Position numbers and translations under genes: made by a program | NCBI GenBank assembly: GCA_004193285.1 | Contig: SECP01000035.1 | Location: 1 to 64,000 of the forward strand | DNA from: Myxococcales bacterium | Lineage (GTDB): Bacteria; Myxococcota_A; Polyangia; Polyangiales; Polyangiaceae | Length of the DNA stretch: 64,000 nucleotides | Reading direction: 5' to 3' | Notes under the pieces: generated by a model | Seen by the model: only the letters and a program-made list of their open reading frames with translations | What the model was told of the DNA's origin: nothing | The model's database searches: none | Shown here: piece by piece, positions 29,531-39,160 of the stretch | Position numbering within the stretch: position 1 is the first letter of the stretch | Layout of the letters: the number at the start of each line of letters is the position of its first letter

Positions 29531-31407
29531 GAGGCAAGGCCGCGGCCCTCACCGCGGCGGTGCTGGCGGTCGTCGCGGCCGCGTCGTCCGCGCGCGCAGA
29601 AGTCTCGATGAGCACGGAGGTGAGGCCGCGCCAGGTCGAGGTGAATGCGCGCTTCATTTTGCAACTTCGCGCGAGCGCCAGCGCCGGTGAGCAAGTCGGC
29701 ACGCCGAATCTCAAGCTTCCGCCCGGCATCACCGGCTCGGGTCCGAACATCGGTCAGCAGTCGCAGATCAGCATCGTGAACGGTCGGATGACTCAGTCCG
29801 TGGGCATCTCGGCGACGTGGGTGCTCAGCGCGAGCAAGCCGGGCAAGTACAAGCTGGGTCCGGTCAGCATTCAGACCGACCAGGGCGTCGTCTCGGATCG
29901 CGTCGTCACGGTCGAGGTCGTGCCGCAGGGCTCGCTTCCGGCCCCGCTCGGAGGGCAGCCAGGTACGCTCGACCCTTTCAACATGCTCCGCGGCATGGGC
30001 GGCCCGGGTTTTCCGGGGTTTCCCGACCTCGACGAACAGCCTGCGGCGCCCCAGCTGCCGGAGCTCCCGAGCGAATTCAGAGTCGAGCGCCCTCTCGACC
30101 CCATTGCGTTTCTGCGCGCGCGCGCCGTTCCGAAAAAGGTCGTGGTCGGCGAGCAAGTCACGCTCGGCGTGTACGCCTACGCTGGCCGCGGCAGCTTCGA
30201 GCCCGGCGTGATGGGCGAGCCGAGCCGCAACGATTTCCTCGCCTTCAACCTGATGGAGGATGCGCGGCAGCTGCAGGGCTACCAGTTCGACCTCGAAGGG
30301 CAGCGATGGATCACCGCCAAAATTGCGGAGTTTGCGCTTTTTCCGCTGAAGGCGGGCAAGCTGAAAGCGGGCGAGATGACGATGGGCTTCGTCGGCCGCA
30401 ACTACTCGCGGGATCCGCGCGGCGTGGAGCGAAAGTCGCAAGCCATCGAAATCCGAGTCGTGGAGCCACCGCTGGAGGGCAGACCTCCCGGTTACAAGCT
30501 CGGAGACGTCGGTACGGACTACCGTTTGAGCGTGCAGGTAGAGCCGCGAGAGGTACCGGCTGGAGGCAGCGTCTCGGTGGTGGCGAAGCTGAAGGGGATC
30601 GGGAACCTGCCGTACTCGCTCCTCGTCCCCGAGCAGCACGGCGTGCGCTTCTTGGAGCCGCAATTGGTCGAGCAAATCGCGCCGCAGCGCGGCGTCGTGC
30701 AGGGGTTTCGAACCTTCACCTACGTGGTGGAGCTTTCGGAGCCCGGCGAGCGGGATTTAGGCGAGGTAACGCTGCCGTACTGGGACCCCAAGGCCAAGGG
30801 CTACGCGGTCGCGCGCGCTGCGTTGGGCGTCGTGAAAGTGACGGGCAGCGCCAAGAAGCCCAACGTCGCCGGCGCCAGCCGTGATCCCACCCCCGGCGCT
30901 CGCCTGCGAAGCCTCGTCACTCCTCCGCCGAAGCTGAGCACCACGCGCGCTCCGGCTCGTCGCGAGTGGCCGGCGGAGCGAAATTACTGGCTCGTGCTGC
31001 TCGGCTTGCCGCTGACGACTCTGCTCGGATTCGCAATCGGGGATCTCTTCAAGAAGCTGCGGCAGCGCGTCGCCCAGCGCTCGGGCTCGCTCTCCGCGGC
31101 GCTGGAAGAAGCGCTGAGCCAGCTGACCCGCGCCGCCCGCGCGGGCGACGCCGCCCAGACCGCCAGCGCCGCCGAACGCGCGCTGTTCTTGAGCATCGAG
31201 AAGGGCACCGGTATCAAGGCCCGGGGACTCCTGAAGGCCAAGCTGGCGGAGACGCTCACGGCAGCGAACGTGCCTGCCGACGCCGCAGAAGACGCCGCAC
31301 GGCTGCTGGATCACTGCGACGAGCTGCGCTTCGCCGGAGAAGCCGCGGACCTGCAGCAGCTCGCGACCGAAGCTCGAAACGCGTGCCGGCGCCTCGGGGG
31401 CAAATGA
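29527..31407 (+). CDS. batD: BatD (oxygen-tolerance) protein
   Basis: A 626-residue protein with signal peptide (to about residue 22), several Ig-like beta domains typical of BatD (EVSMSTEVRPRQVEVNARF at the start, VLSASKPGKYKLGPVSI, YAGRGSFEPGVMGEPS), a transmembrane helix near 497-515 and a cytoplasmic helical tail. A Pro-rich insertion is at about 140-165. BatD proteins belong to the aerotolerance operon and are thought to sit in the periplasm with BatA/BatB. The GTG start overlaps the batB/C stop; the stop overlaps batE (ATGA). Confidence 0.9.
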   Translation: MRGKAAALTAAVLAVVAAASSARAEVSMSTEVRPRQVEVNARFILQLRASASAGEQVGTPNLKLPPGITGSGPNIGQQSQISIVNGRMTQSVGISATWVLSASKPGKYKLGPVSIQTDQGVVSDRVVTVEVVPQGSLPAPLGGQPGTLDPFNMLRGMGGPGFPGFPDLDEQPAAPQLPELPSEFRVERPLDPIAFLRARAVPKKVVVGEQVTLGVYAYAGRGSFEPGVMGEPSRNDFLAFNLMEDARQLQGYQFDLEGQRWITAKIAEFALFPLKAGKLKAGEMTMGFVGRNYSRDPRGVERKSQAIEIRVVEPPLEGRPPGYKLGDVGTDYRLSVQVEPREVPAGGSVSVVAKLKGIGNLPYSLLVPEQHGVRFLEPQLVEQIAPQRGVVQGFRTFTYVVELSEPGERDLGEVTLPYWDPKAKGYAVARAALGVVKVTGSAKKPNVAGASRDPTPGARLRSLVTPPPKLSTTRAPARREWPAERNYWLVLLGLPLTTLLGFAIGDLFKKLRQRVAQRSGSLSAALEEALSQLTRAARAGDAAQTASAAERALFLSIEKGTGIKARGLLKAKLAETLTAANVPADAAEDAARLLDHCDELRFAGEAADLQQLATEARNACRRLGGK

Positions 31408-32222
31408 CGAAGCGCGCGCTGAGTCTCCTGCTCCTGTGTCTGCTCATGCTGGTCGCCGCCCGTAGCCGGGCGGAGACACCGGAAGAGGGGTACGCGGCGG
31501 CGCTGGTCGCGCTGGGCAAGGGAGCGGACAACGAGGCCATCGACCGCTTGGAGCTGCTCGCCGACCAAGGCGTGGTGAGCGCGGATGCGAGCTTGGCGCG
31601 CGCCGCCGCGTACCTGGCGCGGGCGGACGGAACACGAGCGCAGCCGGGCGACTTGGGTCGAGCCGCGGCGGCGCTCAACGAAGCGCTGCTACTTCGACCG
31701 GACGACGCCAAGACCGAGCATGCGCTGGAGGAGGTGCAGGCCGAAATCGCCAGGCGCAGGTCGAAGCAAGACAGCAGCGTCGTCGTGAGGCCACGGCTGA
31801 CGCGCGCCCTCGTGGGTCTGCTGTCCGAGCAAGCGTGGGCGATGCTTGCCGCCTTCAGCTCGCTCGTCGTCACCCTGGGTCTGGTCGCACGCAGGATCAC
31901 CGAGCGTCCGTTGCCTCGCTTGAGCGGCTTGGTCGCCATTTACGTCGGGGCGTTGCTGCTGCTGCTCTTCGGCGGTGCCGCCTACGCGGCAGAGCAATTC
32001 CGCTCCACCTCCCAGCCTGCGGTGGTGGTCGTTCCCGAAGCTCGGCTCACGAACGAAGCGGGAAGGCCGCTTGCGGCCAAGCGTGGGGCTGAGACGACCG
32101 CGGTGCCAGAGGGCGCGACCGTCTATGTCCGGGAGCGACGTGAAGGGCGCTGCCTCATCGAGTGGGGCAGCACGGACGGCTGGGTGAGCCTGAGCGACGT
32201 TCGCCTGCTCACCGCGGCCTGA
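31404..32222 (+). CDS. batE: BatE-like protein: TPR, two membrane helices, SH3-like domain
   Basis: A 272-residue protein from ATG 31404, overlapping batD by 4 bases. It has a signal peptide (1-23), TPR-type helices (about 25-120), two membrane helices (about 145-162 and 172-194) and a C-terminal segment with AVPEGATVYVRERREG and LIEWGSTDGWVSLSDVRLL, which resembles a bacterial SH3-like domain. This is the layout of BatE. It is the last gene of the operon; the next start is 34 bases downstream. Confidence 0.82.
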   Translation: MTKRALSLLLLCLLMLVAARSRAETPEEGYAAALVALGKGADNEAIDRLELLADQGVVSADASLARAAAYLARADGTRAQPGDLGRAAAALNEALLLRPDDAKTEHALEEVQAEIARRRSKQDSSVVVRPRLTRALVGLLSEQAWAMLAAFSSLVVTLGLVARRITERPLPRLSGLVAIYVGALLLLLFGGAAYAAEQFRSTSQPAVVVVPEARLTNEAGRPLAAKRGAETTAVPEGATVYVRERREGRCLIEWGSTDGWVSLSDVRLLTAA

Positions 32223-32256
32223 CCCAACGTAGCGGGCCTTCCGGTGTAGAATCCGA

Positions 32257-33213
32257 ATGGTGAAGCGCCTGGTCTGCCTGTGTTCGCTCCTCTTCGGCTG
32301 TGCGCAGTCGCCAAGCCCCGCCGTAGCACCGCCACCCGCCGCGACGTCGATTGCACCGGCGGCGCCGATCTCGGCAGCAGCGCCGACCTCGGCCGGCTCT
32401 GATTCCACGAAAGCGCCTCCCCCCGCGTTTAGCACCTGCGGCGAGCTGAGCTGCAAGGAGTTTCCGAGCGCCGCGGCGGCGTTCGCCCACGTGCTGCAAG
32501 ACGCCCCGCGCGTGCTTGCGGTCGGGGAAGCGCACGCGCAAGCGGCAGGGCCGAAAGCCGATTCCACGACCCGCCGCTTCATGACCGAGCTGCTACCGCT
32601 GCTTTCACCTCGTGCATCTGATTTGGTGATCGAGCTCTGGGTCGGAAGCGGCAGCTGCGGCAAGGTCGAAAAGCAGGTGCAAGAGCAACAGGCGGTCGTC
32701 ACCGCGCCTCAAGCCGCGACGAACCAGAACGAGTTCCTCGAGCTCGGTCACCGCGCCAAGGCGCTCGGTATCATGCCGCACGCGCTGGTGCCGAGCTGCG
32801 AGCAATACCAAAAGATCGCCGGCGCCGGCGAGGCCGACATCGCGGAGATGCTGACGATGCTCAAGAGCGTCACCGAGCAAGACGTGAAGCAGCTTCTCGA
32901 GAAGCGCGGGCCGGAGCGGCTCGTGCTGGCCTACGGCGGTGCCATGCACAACGACCTCACACCGCGCATCGGGCGGGAGGAGTTTTCGTTCGGCCCGGCG
33001 CTCTCCGCGTGGACCCACCAGCGGTACGTCGAGGTGGACCTCGTGATCCCGGAGCAAATCAAGGACACCGAGGCGTGGCGCGCCTTGCCCTGGTACGCGC
33101 ACTACGTTCGAGAAAAGGCTGGAAAAGGAGCCTACCTTTACAGCTGGGCGCCCCACGCTTACGTGCTCTTGTTTCCAAAATCCGAAAGCCCACCGCCCGA
33201 CTCCGCGCCGTGA
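32257..33213 (+). CDS. Lipoprotein of the Tiki/ChaN/TraB-like superfamily
   Basis: A 318-residue protein with signal peptide and lipobox (SLLFGC), a Pro/Ala-rich linker, and a globular domain beginning with VLAVGEAHAQ. The G-E-x-H motif and the later AYGGAMHND match the active-site layout of the EreA/ChaN/Tiki superfamily, which includes haem-binding lipoproteins and metalloproteases. DLVIELWVG is the second conserved strand. Which activity it has cannot be told. Its stop overlaps the manA start (GTGA), so they are one unit. Confidence 0.7.
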   Translation: MVKRLVCLCSLLFGCAQSPSPAVAPPPAATSIAPAAPISAAAPTSAGSDSTKAPPPAFSTCGELSCKEFPSAAAAFAHVLQDAPRVLAVGEAHAQAAGPKADSTTRRFMTELLPLLSPRASDLVIELWVGSGSCGKVEKQVQEQQAVVTAPQAATNQNEFLELGHRAKALGIMPHALVPSCEQYQKIAGAGEADIAEMLTMLKSVTEQDVKQLLEKRGPERLVLAYGGAMHNDLTPRIGREEFSFGPALSAWTHQRYVEVDLVIPEQIKDTEAWRALPWYAHYVREKAGKGAYLYSWAPHAYVLLFPKSESPPPDSAP

Positions 33214-34406
33214 TCAGCGAGCTCAGCAACGTCATTCAACCTTACGCTTGGGGCTCCCGGCACGCGCTGGCCCAGCTCCGAGGCGAGCCCGCGCCCAGCC
33301 CGACACCGGAGGCCGAGCTGTGGATGGGCGCGCATCCCCTCGCCCCTTCACGGTTGTGTACGACGGGCCAGAGCCTGAACGAAGCGGTGGCCAGCGCTCC
33401 CAGCGAGCTTCTGGGGCGTGAGGTCGCGGCTACCTACGGCGCGCAGCTGCCGTTCTTGCTCAAGGTGCTGGCGGCGGCCACTCCCCTCTCGCTCCAAGCT
33501 CATCCGAGCATCGAGCAAGCGGAAGCCGGCTTCGCGGCGGACGAGGCCGCAGGCCTCGCGCTGGACGCGCCTCATCGCAACTATCGCGATCGTAATCACA
33601 AGCCGGAGTTGCTGTGCGCGCTGAGTGAGTTCTGGGCGCTCTGCGGCTTCCGTGAGGTGTCCGCCACCCTCGCGCTGCTGGACGAGCTCTCGCTGCCGGA
33701 GCTGGCCCAGGTAAGCCGCGCCTTGGTCGAAGACGGCTCTTCTATGGGCCTTTCTCGCGTGTTCTCCGCCTTGATGATGGCGCCCGCTGGCGAACGCGAG
33801 GCGCTCGCCCAAGCCACGACCGCCGCCTGCGCCGCGAAGGCTGGCTCCAGCGCGCGCTTCGCGGAGGAGCTGCGCTGGGGCGCCCGCATCGGCGCGCTCT
33901 ATCCGGGGGACGTCGGCGTCGTCGTCGCCCTGCTGCTCAACCTGCTGCGGCTCGCTCCGGGCGAAGCCATCTACCTGCCCGCCGGCAACTTGCATGCGTA
34001 CCTAGAGGGGACCGGGGTCGAGATCATGGCCAGCTCGGACAACGTGCTGCGCGGGGGGCTCACGCCCAAGCACGTGAACGTGCAGGAGCTGCTGCGTGTG
34101 CTGGACTTCAGCACCTTGAACGTGCAACCCCTGAGAGCGGTCGAAGTCGGCCGCGAGCATATTTACCGCACCCCCGCTCGCGAGTTTCAGCTCTCCTACT
34201 TCCAGGTGACGGACGCGCCGGTTGCGGTCACGGTCGGGGGGCCCGAAATTTGGCTCGTCGCTACCGGCCACGTCGCGTTGGAAGGAGCGGGGGCACGGCT
34301 GGAGCTGCGCCCCGGCAAGTCCGCCTTCGTATCGGCGAGCGTCACTGACTTGCGGCTATCGGGCTCGGGGCGAATCTTCCGCGCCCGCGTCGCTCAGCCC
34401 GGCTGA
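33210..34406 (+). CDS. manA: Mannose-6-phosphate isomerase, class I
   Basis: A 398-residue zinc-dependent type I phosphomannose isomerase that interconverts fructose 6-phosphate and mannose 6-phosphate in the cytoplasm. Signatures are PYAWGSRHALAQL at the N-terminus, LKVLAAATPLSLQAHPS (zinc ligands Gln and His), HKPELLCAL (zinc Glu) and the active-site segment YLPAGNLHAYLEG-G-EIMASSDN-LRGGLTPKH. GTG at 33210 overlaps the upstream stop and begins exactly where family similarity starts. The 3' end overlaps the convergent VanW gene by 13 bases. Confidence 0.95.
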   Translation: MISELSNVIQPYAWGSRHALAQLRGEPAPSPTPEAELWMGAHPLAPSRLCTTGQSLNEAVASAPSELLGREVAATYGAQLPFLLKVLAAATPLSLQAHPSIEQAEAGFAADEAAGLALDAPHRNYRDRNHKPELLCALSEFWALCGFREVSATLALLDELSLPELAQVSRALVEDGSSMGLSRVFSALMMAPAGEREALAQATTAACAAKAGSSARFAEELRWGARIGALYPGDVGVVVALLLNLLRLAPGEAIYLPAGNLHAYLEGTGVEIMASSDNVLRGGLTPKHVNVQELLRVLDFSTLNVQPLRAVEVGREHIYRTPAREFQLSYFQVTDAPVAVTVGGPEIWLVATGHVALEGAGARLELRPGKSAFVSASVTDLRLSGSGRIFRARVAQPG

Positions 34407-36337
34407 GCTGTCGCCTCCGCCGCTGGCTCTTCGTCAGGCTCGGGCTCCGGACACGGCTCGCCGCTCGCGCCGGGCTCACCCTTGGGGATCCGGCACGGGT
34501 GCACGTCCACGCGCCGGGGCTTCGGCTTGTACGTCACCTTGCGTTTGTCTTCGCGTTTGCTGCCGTCCGCGAACGTTACCGTGCGCTCCACGAGCACGCT
34601 CCAGCCAATCATGCCGCCCTCCTTCACCTTCTCTTCGTCGGGCGGGACGGCGCGGTTCGGCAAGAGCTCGACGACGGGCTGGATGATGTCACGCCGGTCC
34701 GAGACGCTCGTGACGACGCGCCGGCCGTCCAGGTCGCCATAGAGCTTCACGGTGACGCTCTTGTCGGTGAAGCTGGTCTTCACGAGCAGCCCCGCGGGCG
34801 TGTCGTTTTTGAATACGATGTCGGGGTGGGGCCAAGACAACGTCGCTTCGATGCCCATCGGGTAGCGAGGGAACCAGTAGGTGTGGGGCTTCCGTTCGAG
34901 GATCTCGTAGCCGGCGCGAAAGAGCGCGTTGAAGAGCGTGGTGGCGAACTGACTCACGCCTCCCCCGATGGTATCGACCATCTCGCCGTCTTCGATGCTG
35001 GGCGCGAGCACGAAGCCGTTTTTCAGCGTGCGTGGTCCGACGATAGCGTTGACGCTCACCTGCTGCCCGGGCTCCACGACCAGACCATCCAGCAGGGTGG
35101 CGATGCGGTGGATGTTGTCGACCCGCGGCTGGCAGCAGGGGTGCCGGGTCGTGAACGTACCAACGAGGCGACGGATCCGCAGCGCCTCCGCCTGCTCGGT
35201 CGAGCGGGTCGGCAGCGGGTCTTGCAAAAGCGGCAGCTCGCCCCGGTGCGAGTCGCTCTGCGCCGCAGACCACAAGGCCTGCCTCACCGCCTCGGTTTCG
35301 AGCTTCACGCCCGCGGCTGCTGGCACCACCTTCACGTCGTCCTGCGCCGACACCTCGAAGGCCGCATCGCGAGCCGGCGCTTCCAAGCTGGCGCGGCGCG
35401 GCGCGAGCCAAGCATCGAGACGGCTTGCGTCCACGGCCAAAGTGGGGACTCCGGCGAGGACGCGAGAGTCGAGTAGCGCGCCCAGCTCGGTGGGCTCGAG
35501 CTCGAGCCGCCGTGAGCCCGACTCGAGCACCACGCGCTGCGAGAGCGCGCGCTGCGCCTGGGCGAGGGCGGCCTCGAGCGAGCCAGGCGCGAGCTGGGGC
35601 GTGACGTTCTCGACCCGCAAGCTGACCGGAGCGCGGGAGCGCCCGTGTGACACCGCTTCCGTGACGGCGCGCCGGGCGTCCTCTACGACGACCTTCTGAC
35701 CCGCGTGGGGCGGCACCGCGCGCGCCGTCCCCGCATCCACGCGGATGGCCCCGGAAAAGGGCGGATCGTCGACGAGCGACGCCTCGAGCCGTGACAGCGC
35801 GGACTCGAACCGCTGGCGGTCGAGCTCGAGCGCAGCCGGTAGCTGCTCTTTCATCCAAGAGGAGCGTAGGTAGCGGAGCGCTCCAGCGAGCCAGCCTCCG
35901 TCACGGCCGACGCCGAGCGCGCGGCGCGCGGACTCCGCAGGCGCGAGGGCAACACCGAACTCCTCCAGCGGGGCGCTGACGCGCTTGGCCCCCAACTGCA
36001 AGGTCAGCGGCTCGTGCGCCAGTCGGGCCGCGCGCTCGCCAAGCACCCGAAGGAGCTCGGTCTCGCTCGCACCGCTCGCGTCTACGTCCCCGATGACAAC
36101 GCCCGCGAGCACCCGCTGCCCGCTGACGAAACGCGCAAACATCAGCGCAAGCAGCAATAAGGGCAAACAGGCTAGCCCAACGATTGCGACGCGCCCAAGC
36201 GAAATCACCCGAGCACGCCGGGCCAAGCCCGCTCCAGGCGCGCGCCCTCGAGAAGAGAGCGCGCTTTCTTTCTCGGGCTCGCCTACGGCTTCGGGAATTG
36301 GGCGTGATTGTCCCGGAGTTTCGTGGTCGGTAGGCAT
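34394..36337 (-). CDS. VanW family protein
   Basis: A 647-residue protein starting at ATG 36337. A cytoplasmic N-terminal stretch of about 45 residues precedes one membrane helix (VAIVGLACLPLLLLALMFARF). The extracytoplasmic part has two YoaR-like putative peptidoglycan-binding regions (about 80-380) and a VanW domain (about 395-545) with HPCCQPRVDNIHRIA, NGFVLAPSIEDGEMVDTIGGGVSQFATTLFNA and the YPMGIEATLSWPHPDI strand. The tail is Pro/Glu-rich. VanW proteins are linked to the cell wall but have no settled reaction. It is divergent from the gene at 36418. Confidence 0.9.
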   Translation of the reverse strand: MPTDHETPGQSRPIPEAVGEPEKESALSSRGRAPGAGLARRARVISLGRVAIVGLACLPLLLLALMFARFVSGQRVLAGVVIGDVDASGASETELLRVLGERAARLAHEPLTLQLGAKRVSAPLEEFGVALAPAESARRALGVGRDGGWLAGALRYLRSSWMKEQLPAALELDRQRFESALSRLEASLVDDPPFSGAIRVDAGTARAVPPHAGQKVVVEDARRAVTEAVSHGRSRAPVSLRVENVTPQLAPGSLEAALAQAQRALSQRVVLESGSRRLELEPTELGALLDSRVLAGVPTLAVDASRLDAWLAPRRASLEAPARDAAFEVSAQDDVKVVPAAAGVKLETEAVRQALWSAAQSDSHRGELPLLQDPLPTRSTEQAEALRIRRLVGTFTTRHPCCQPRVDNIHRIATLLDGLVVEPGQQVSVNAIVGPRTLKNGFVLAPSIEDGEMVDTIGGGVSQFATTLFNALFRAGYEILERKPHTYWFPRYPMGIEATLSWPHPDIVFKNDTPAGLLVKTSFTDKSVTVKLYGDLDGRRVVTSVSDRRDIIQPVVELLPNRAVPPDEEKVKEGGMIGWSVLVERTVTFADGSKREDKRKVTYKPKPRRVDVHPCRIPKGEPGASGEPCPEPEPDEEPAAEATAQPG

Positions 36338-36417
36338 GGGCAGAGTAACGCTGTCGTACTTACACTCAGGATCGCCGAGTTTCCACGGCCGATTTTGCGT
36401 GCTACACCAGACTTACC

Positions 36418-36999
36418 GTGTGGGTTCGTCGTTCCGCAATCCGCCCCGTTCCTTCCTACGCGGGGGTGCCTCAGCACGCGCTGGAGACCGTACGAGAGGG
36501 CTTGGCGGACGACGACGAAGAAGCGCGTAGCCAGCTGGACGAAGCGTTCGAGCGCTTCGAGCGCGCGCAGCCGGCGCTCGCCAGCCACGTCGCGGAGGCG
36601 CTCGGTCGCCCGCTGGACGAGACCGCCCTCGCGCTGGGGTACTTCCTCGCGCTCACCCTGTGGCTCGCCTTCGAAAAGGCTCACGGCAACCACCTGGACG
36701 AGGTGACGGAAGAGCAGCTCGCCGCCACGGACGAGCTGCTCACGTTGGACGAAGAGCTTCGGCGCGCGGACCCTGCGGAGGCGCTGGACAGCGACGACGT
36801 CATCGCCATGGAGCAGCCCCACGTCCTTTCGTTCGTGCACGAGCACATCGACGCCACCCTGGACGCGCATGCGGAAGACATCGACGTAGACGACGTGCAC
36901 GTGGTCTACCGCACCGTGCTGGTGGAGGTCCTCGCGCTGTCCTACGCGGTACGGCGTCCGGAAGGTTACCCGGTGGCCAAGACCGAGCTCCTGGCCTGA
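36418..36999 (+). CDS. Acidic conserved hypothetical protein
   Basis: A 193-residue, strongly acidic, all-helical protein from GTG. No signal peptide, membrane helix or known motif is visible. Asp/Glu dominate residues 85-160, and the segment ALGYFLALTLWLAFEKAH is the main hydrophobic helix. It is convergent with the HDOD-GGDEF gene, with one base between the stops. Function unknown. Confidence 0.7.
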   Translation: MWVRRSAIRPVPSYAGVPQHALETVREGLADDDEEARSQLDEAFERFERAQPALASHVAEALGRPLDETALALGYFLALTLWLAFEKAHGNHLDEVTEEQLAATDELLTLDEELRRADPAEALDSDDVIAMEQPHVLSFVHEHIDATLDAHAEDIDVDDVHVVYRTVLVEVLALSYAVRRPEGYPVAKTELLA

Positions 37000-37000
37000 G

Positions 37001-38494
37001 CTAGGCAGCGGGCGCGTGCGCGTCGTGAATCACGACTCGGTTGCGACCTGCGCGCTTGGCTTCGTAGAGAGCCGCGTCTGCACGGGCGAAGACCTCGTCT
37101 CGCGTGCGCGCGCAGCCAGGCCCGGAGACCGAGGCGCCGCCGAAGCTGGCCGTCACTCGGATGGGCCCTTGCTCAGTCTCCACCACGAGCGCCTCCAGAG
37201 CCTTGCGAATGCGCTCGGCAGCGATACGCGCCCCGATCGGGTTGCTGCCGGGAAGCACGAGCAAGAACTCTTCTCCGCCATAGCGCCCTGCCAAGTCGCC
37301 CGCGCGGAGGTGGCGCGCCAGAGATTTGCCGACCGCTTGCAGCACCTGGTCTCCGATCGCGTGGCCGTGCGTGTCGTTGACGCTCTTGAAATGGTCCACG
37401 TCTACGACGACCAGCGAGAGCCAGGTTTTGTCGCGATCGGCACGCGCCAAATCTCGAGCGATTTGGGTCTCCAGGGAGCGCTTGTTGGGCAGGCCGGTGA
37501 GCGCGTCCGTGCTGGCCAGCCGCTGGAGCTCGGAGTTCGCGACCTCGAGCTTGAGCCGTAGCTCTTCCTTCTCCGCGAGCAGCATCTCCAGGCGACGAAC
37601 CATGCTCTCGTAGCTCTGGTTCATCTCGATCAGCCCTTGGCTGACGTCCAAGAGCAGTTTGTCGACTCCCTGCTGGGGACCCACCTCGCGTTCGAAGGCC
37701 GCCCCGCCGTCCGCCACCAGACCGGGGAGCTTCTCCAACACCTCCGCAACGTCACGATCGCGCAGGCCGAGCGCAACGAGGCAGCGCGCGGCTTCCGCCT
37801 GCAGCACCGGCACTTCGCCGCCTTCCCACACCGCGGCGACGCGCTCCGCGACCCAAGCGATCTTGGCCAGCGGCGCCGCGGGCATCGTTTCTTCGTGGTG
37901 CAGAGCGACCGCCTCCACGAGGTCCGCCGGAAGCGTGAAGGCGCGCGCGAGCTCGGCGCCGCGCGCGGCGTGGTCGGTGCCGCCCTCCGCTCGCTCGAAA
38001 ACGAGGCGGTCGGCAGCAGGAAGGCGAGCAACCCGAGCCGCCGCCGGAAGGTCATCGCGAGCGCGAGCCAGCAAGCCCACCTCAAGGAAGAGCCCCGCCG
38101 TGAAGAACTCGTCGACTTCACGATGTCCGAGCTTCTTGGCGATGACTTGAGCGGCCACCGCGCGTCTCAGCGAGTTGCCGAGCAACGTCGCGCCGTCGGC
38201 CCCCGCGGGCACCATGTCCGAAACCGCGAGCGACAGCCCCAAGGTGCGCAGGCCTCGCACCCCGATGAACGCAGTCGCCTGGCGCACGTCGCTCACCTTG
38301 CGGCTGAAGCCGAAGGCCGCGCTGTTCACCATCGAGATGATGCGCAGGGCAAAGCCCGGATCACTCTCGGCGAGCTTGGACAGCTCGGTCGGCGAAGCAT
38401 CCGGTTTGAGGGCCTCGCGGACGATTTGGAGCGCGACCACCGACAACGGTGTCTTGCCCTGCGCTTGCGGACGTTGTGCAGCGGCGGCAGTCAT
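37001..38494 (-). CDS. HDOD domain diguanylate cyclase
   Basis: A 497-residue cytoplasmic protein. An HDOD domain covers about 15-275 (ISMVNSAAFGFSRKVSDVRQA, FIGVRGLRTLGLSLA), lacking the HD-type metal ligands as HDOD domains do. A coiled coil (about 290-325) leads to a GGDEF domain (about 328-490) with VDHFKSVNDTHGHA-type substrate loop and an intact GGEEF active site at 406-410. The allosteric inhibitory motif RxxD (R397-D400) lies five residues before it, so product inhibition by cyclic di-GMP is predicted. The enzyme should make cyclic di-GMP from GTP. HDOD domains often link signalling to gliding or chemotaxis in related bacteria. Confidence 0.93.
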   Translation of the reverse strand: MTAAAAQRPQAQGKTPLSVVALQIVREALKPDASPTELSKLAESDPGFALRIISMVNSAAFGFSRKVSDVRQATAFIGVRGLRTLGLSLAVSDMVPAGADGATLLGNSLRRAVAAQVIAKKLGHREVDEFFTAGLFLEVGLLARARDDLPAAARVARLPAADRLVFERAEGGTDHAARGAELARAFTLPADLVEAVALHHEETMPAAPLAKIAWVAERVAAVWEGGEVPVLQAEAARCLVALGLRDRDVAEVLEKLPGLVADGGAAFEREVGPQQGVDKLLLDVSQGLIEMNQSYESMVRRLEMLLAEKEELRLKLEVANSELQRLASTDALTGLPNKRSLETQIARDLARADRDKTWLSLVVVDVDHFKSVNDTHGHAIGDQVLQAVGKSLARHLRAGDLAGRYGGEEFLLVLPGSNPIGARIAAERIRKALEALVVETEQGPIRVTASFGGASVSGPGCARTRDEVFARADAALYEAKRAGRNRVVIHDAHAPAA

Positions 38495-38600
38495 CTCTGG
38501 GGGAGACGCGGGTTCTCCGTACCTGCCAAGAACGGCTGCGGCGTGACGAAGCTAAGGCCGGCAGCGAGACAAATCGCGCCAGCGCCCGCGAAAACGCCGG

Positions 38601-39077
38601 CTACTGATCGTTTTCTTTTTTCGCGAGAGCGGATTTCAGCCGATCCCCGATGCTGCGACGCAGCGCGACGAGATCGTAGCGCGAAGGGCGGTCGTCTCCT
38701 TGATTGGCCACCTCTTGCGCGATGCTGTCCACGATGTTCCGAGGCTTTTCCGGGATCTTGAGCGCCTCTCCCAGGTCCTTCAAGGCCTGGAGCTCGGCGG
38801 GCGATACGACGCCATCCAAACGGGTGAGCCAGCACGCCACGCCGTAGACGAACAGGCGATCTTCCTTCGAAAGGTTCTTCCGATCGATGACGCCCAAGTC
38901 GATGCGTTCTTTGGTCGCGGCTTCGATCTCGGCGATCTCCGTGATGTCGAGCCCCTCCTCCAAGGCGGTGCGTACGATCGCGTCCGCTTCCTCCTGATCG
39001 AGGTTGCCATCGGCCCAGCCGACTGCGGAAAGCGCGATGTAAACGTCACGCCCGAGCCTCGGTCTTTCCTCCGCCAT
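38601..39077 (-). CDS. TerB-like (tellurite-resistance fold) protein
   Basis: A 158-residue helical protein with the two half-repeats of the TerB fold: ALSAVGWADGNLDQEEADAI at the start and RLDGVVSPAELQALKDLGE in the second half, each with acidic D-G-x-(L/V)-x-x-x-E pattern that can bind a divalent metal. The C-terminal 45 residues are charged. TerB-like proteins are often linked to stress and metal sensing; a link to tellurite is not implied. It lies 106 bases downstream of the HDOD-GGDEF gene start on the same strand, and divergent to moaD. Confidence 0.8.
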   Translation of the reverse strand: MAEERPRLGRDVYIALSAVGWADGNLDQEEADAIVRTALEEGLDITEIAEIEAATKERIDLGVIDRKNLSKEDRLFVYGVACWLTRLDGVVSPAELQALKDLGEALKIPEKPRNIVDSIAQEVANQGDDRPSRYDLVALRRSIGDRLKSALAKKENDQ

Positions 39078-39160
39078 TCAGGGTGCTCCTTGCAGGGCTC
39101 TTTCATACCACAGCCGTCAGCTACGAGACGCGCCGAGTCGCCAGTGGTAAGGGGCGAGGC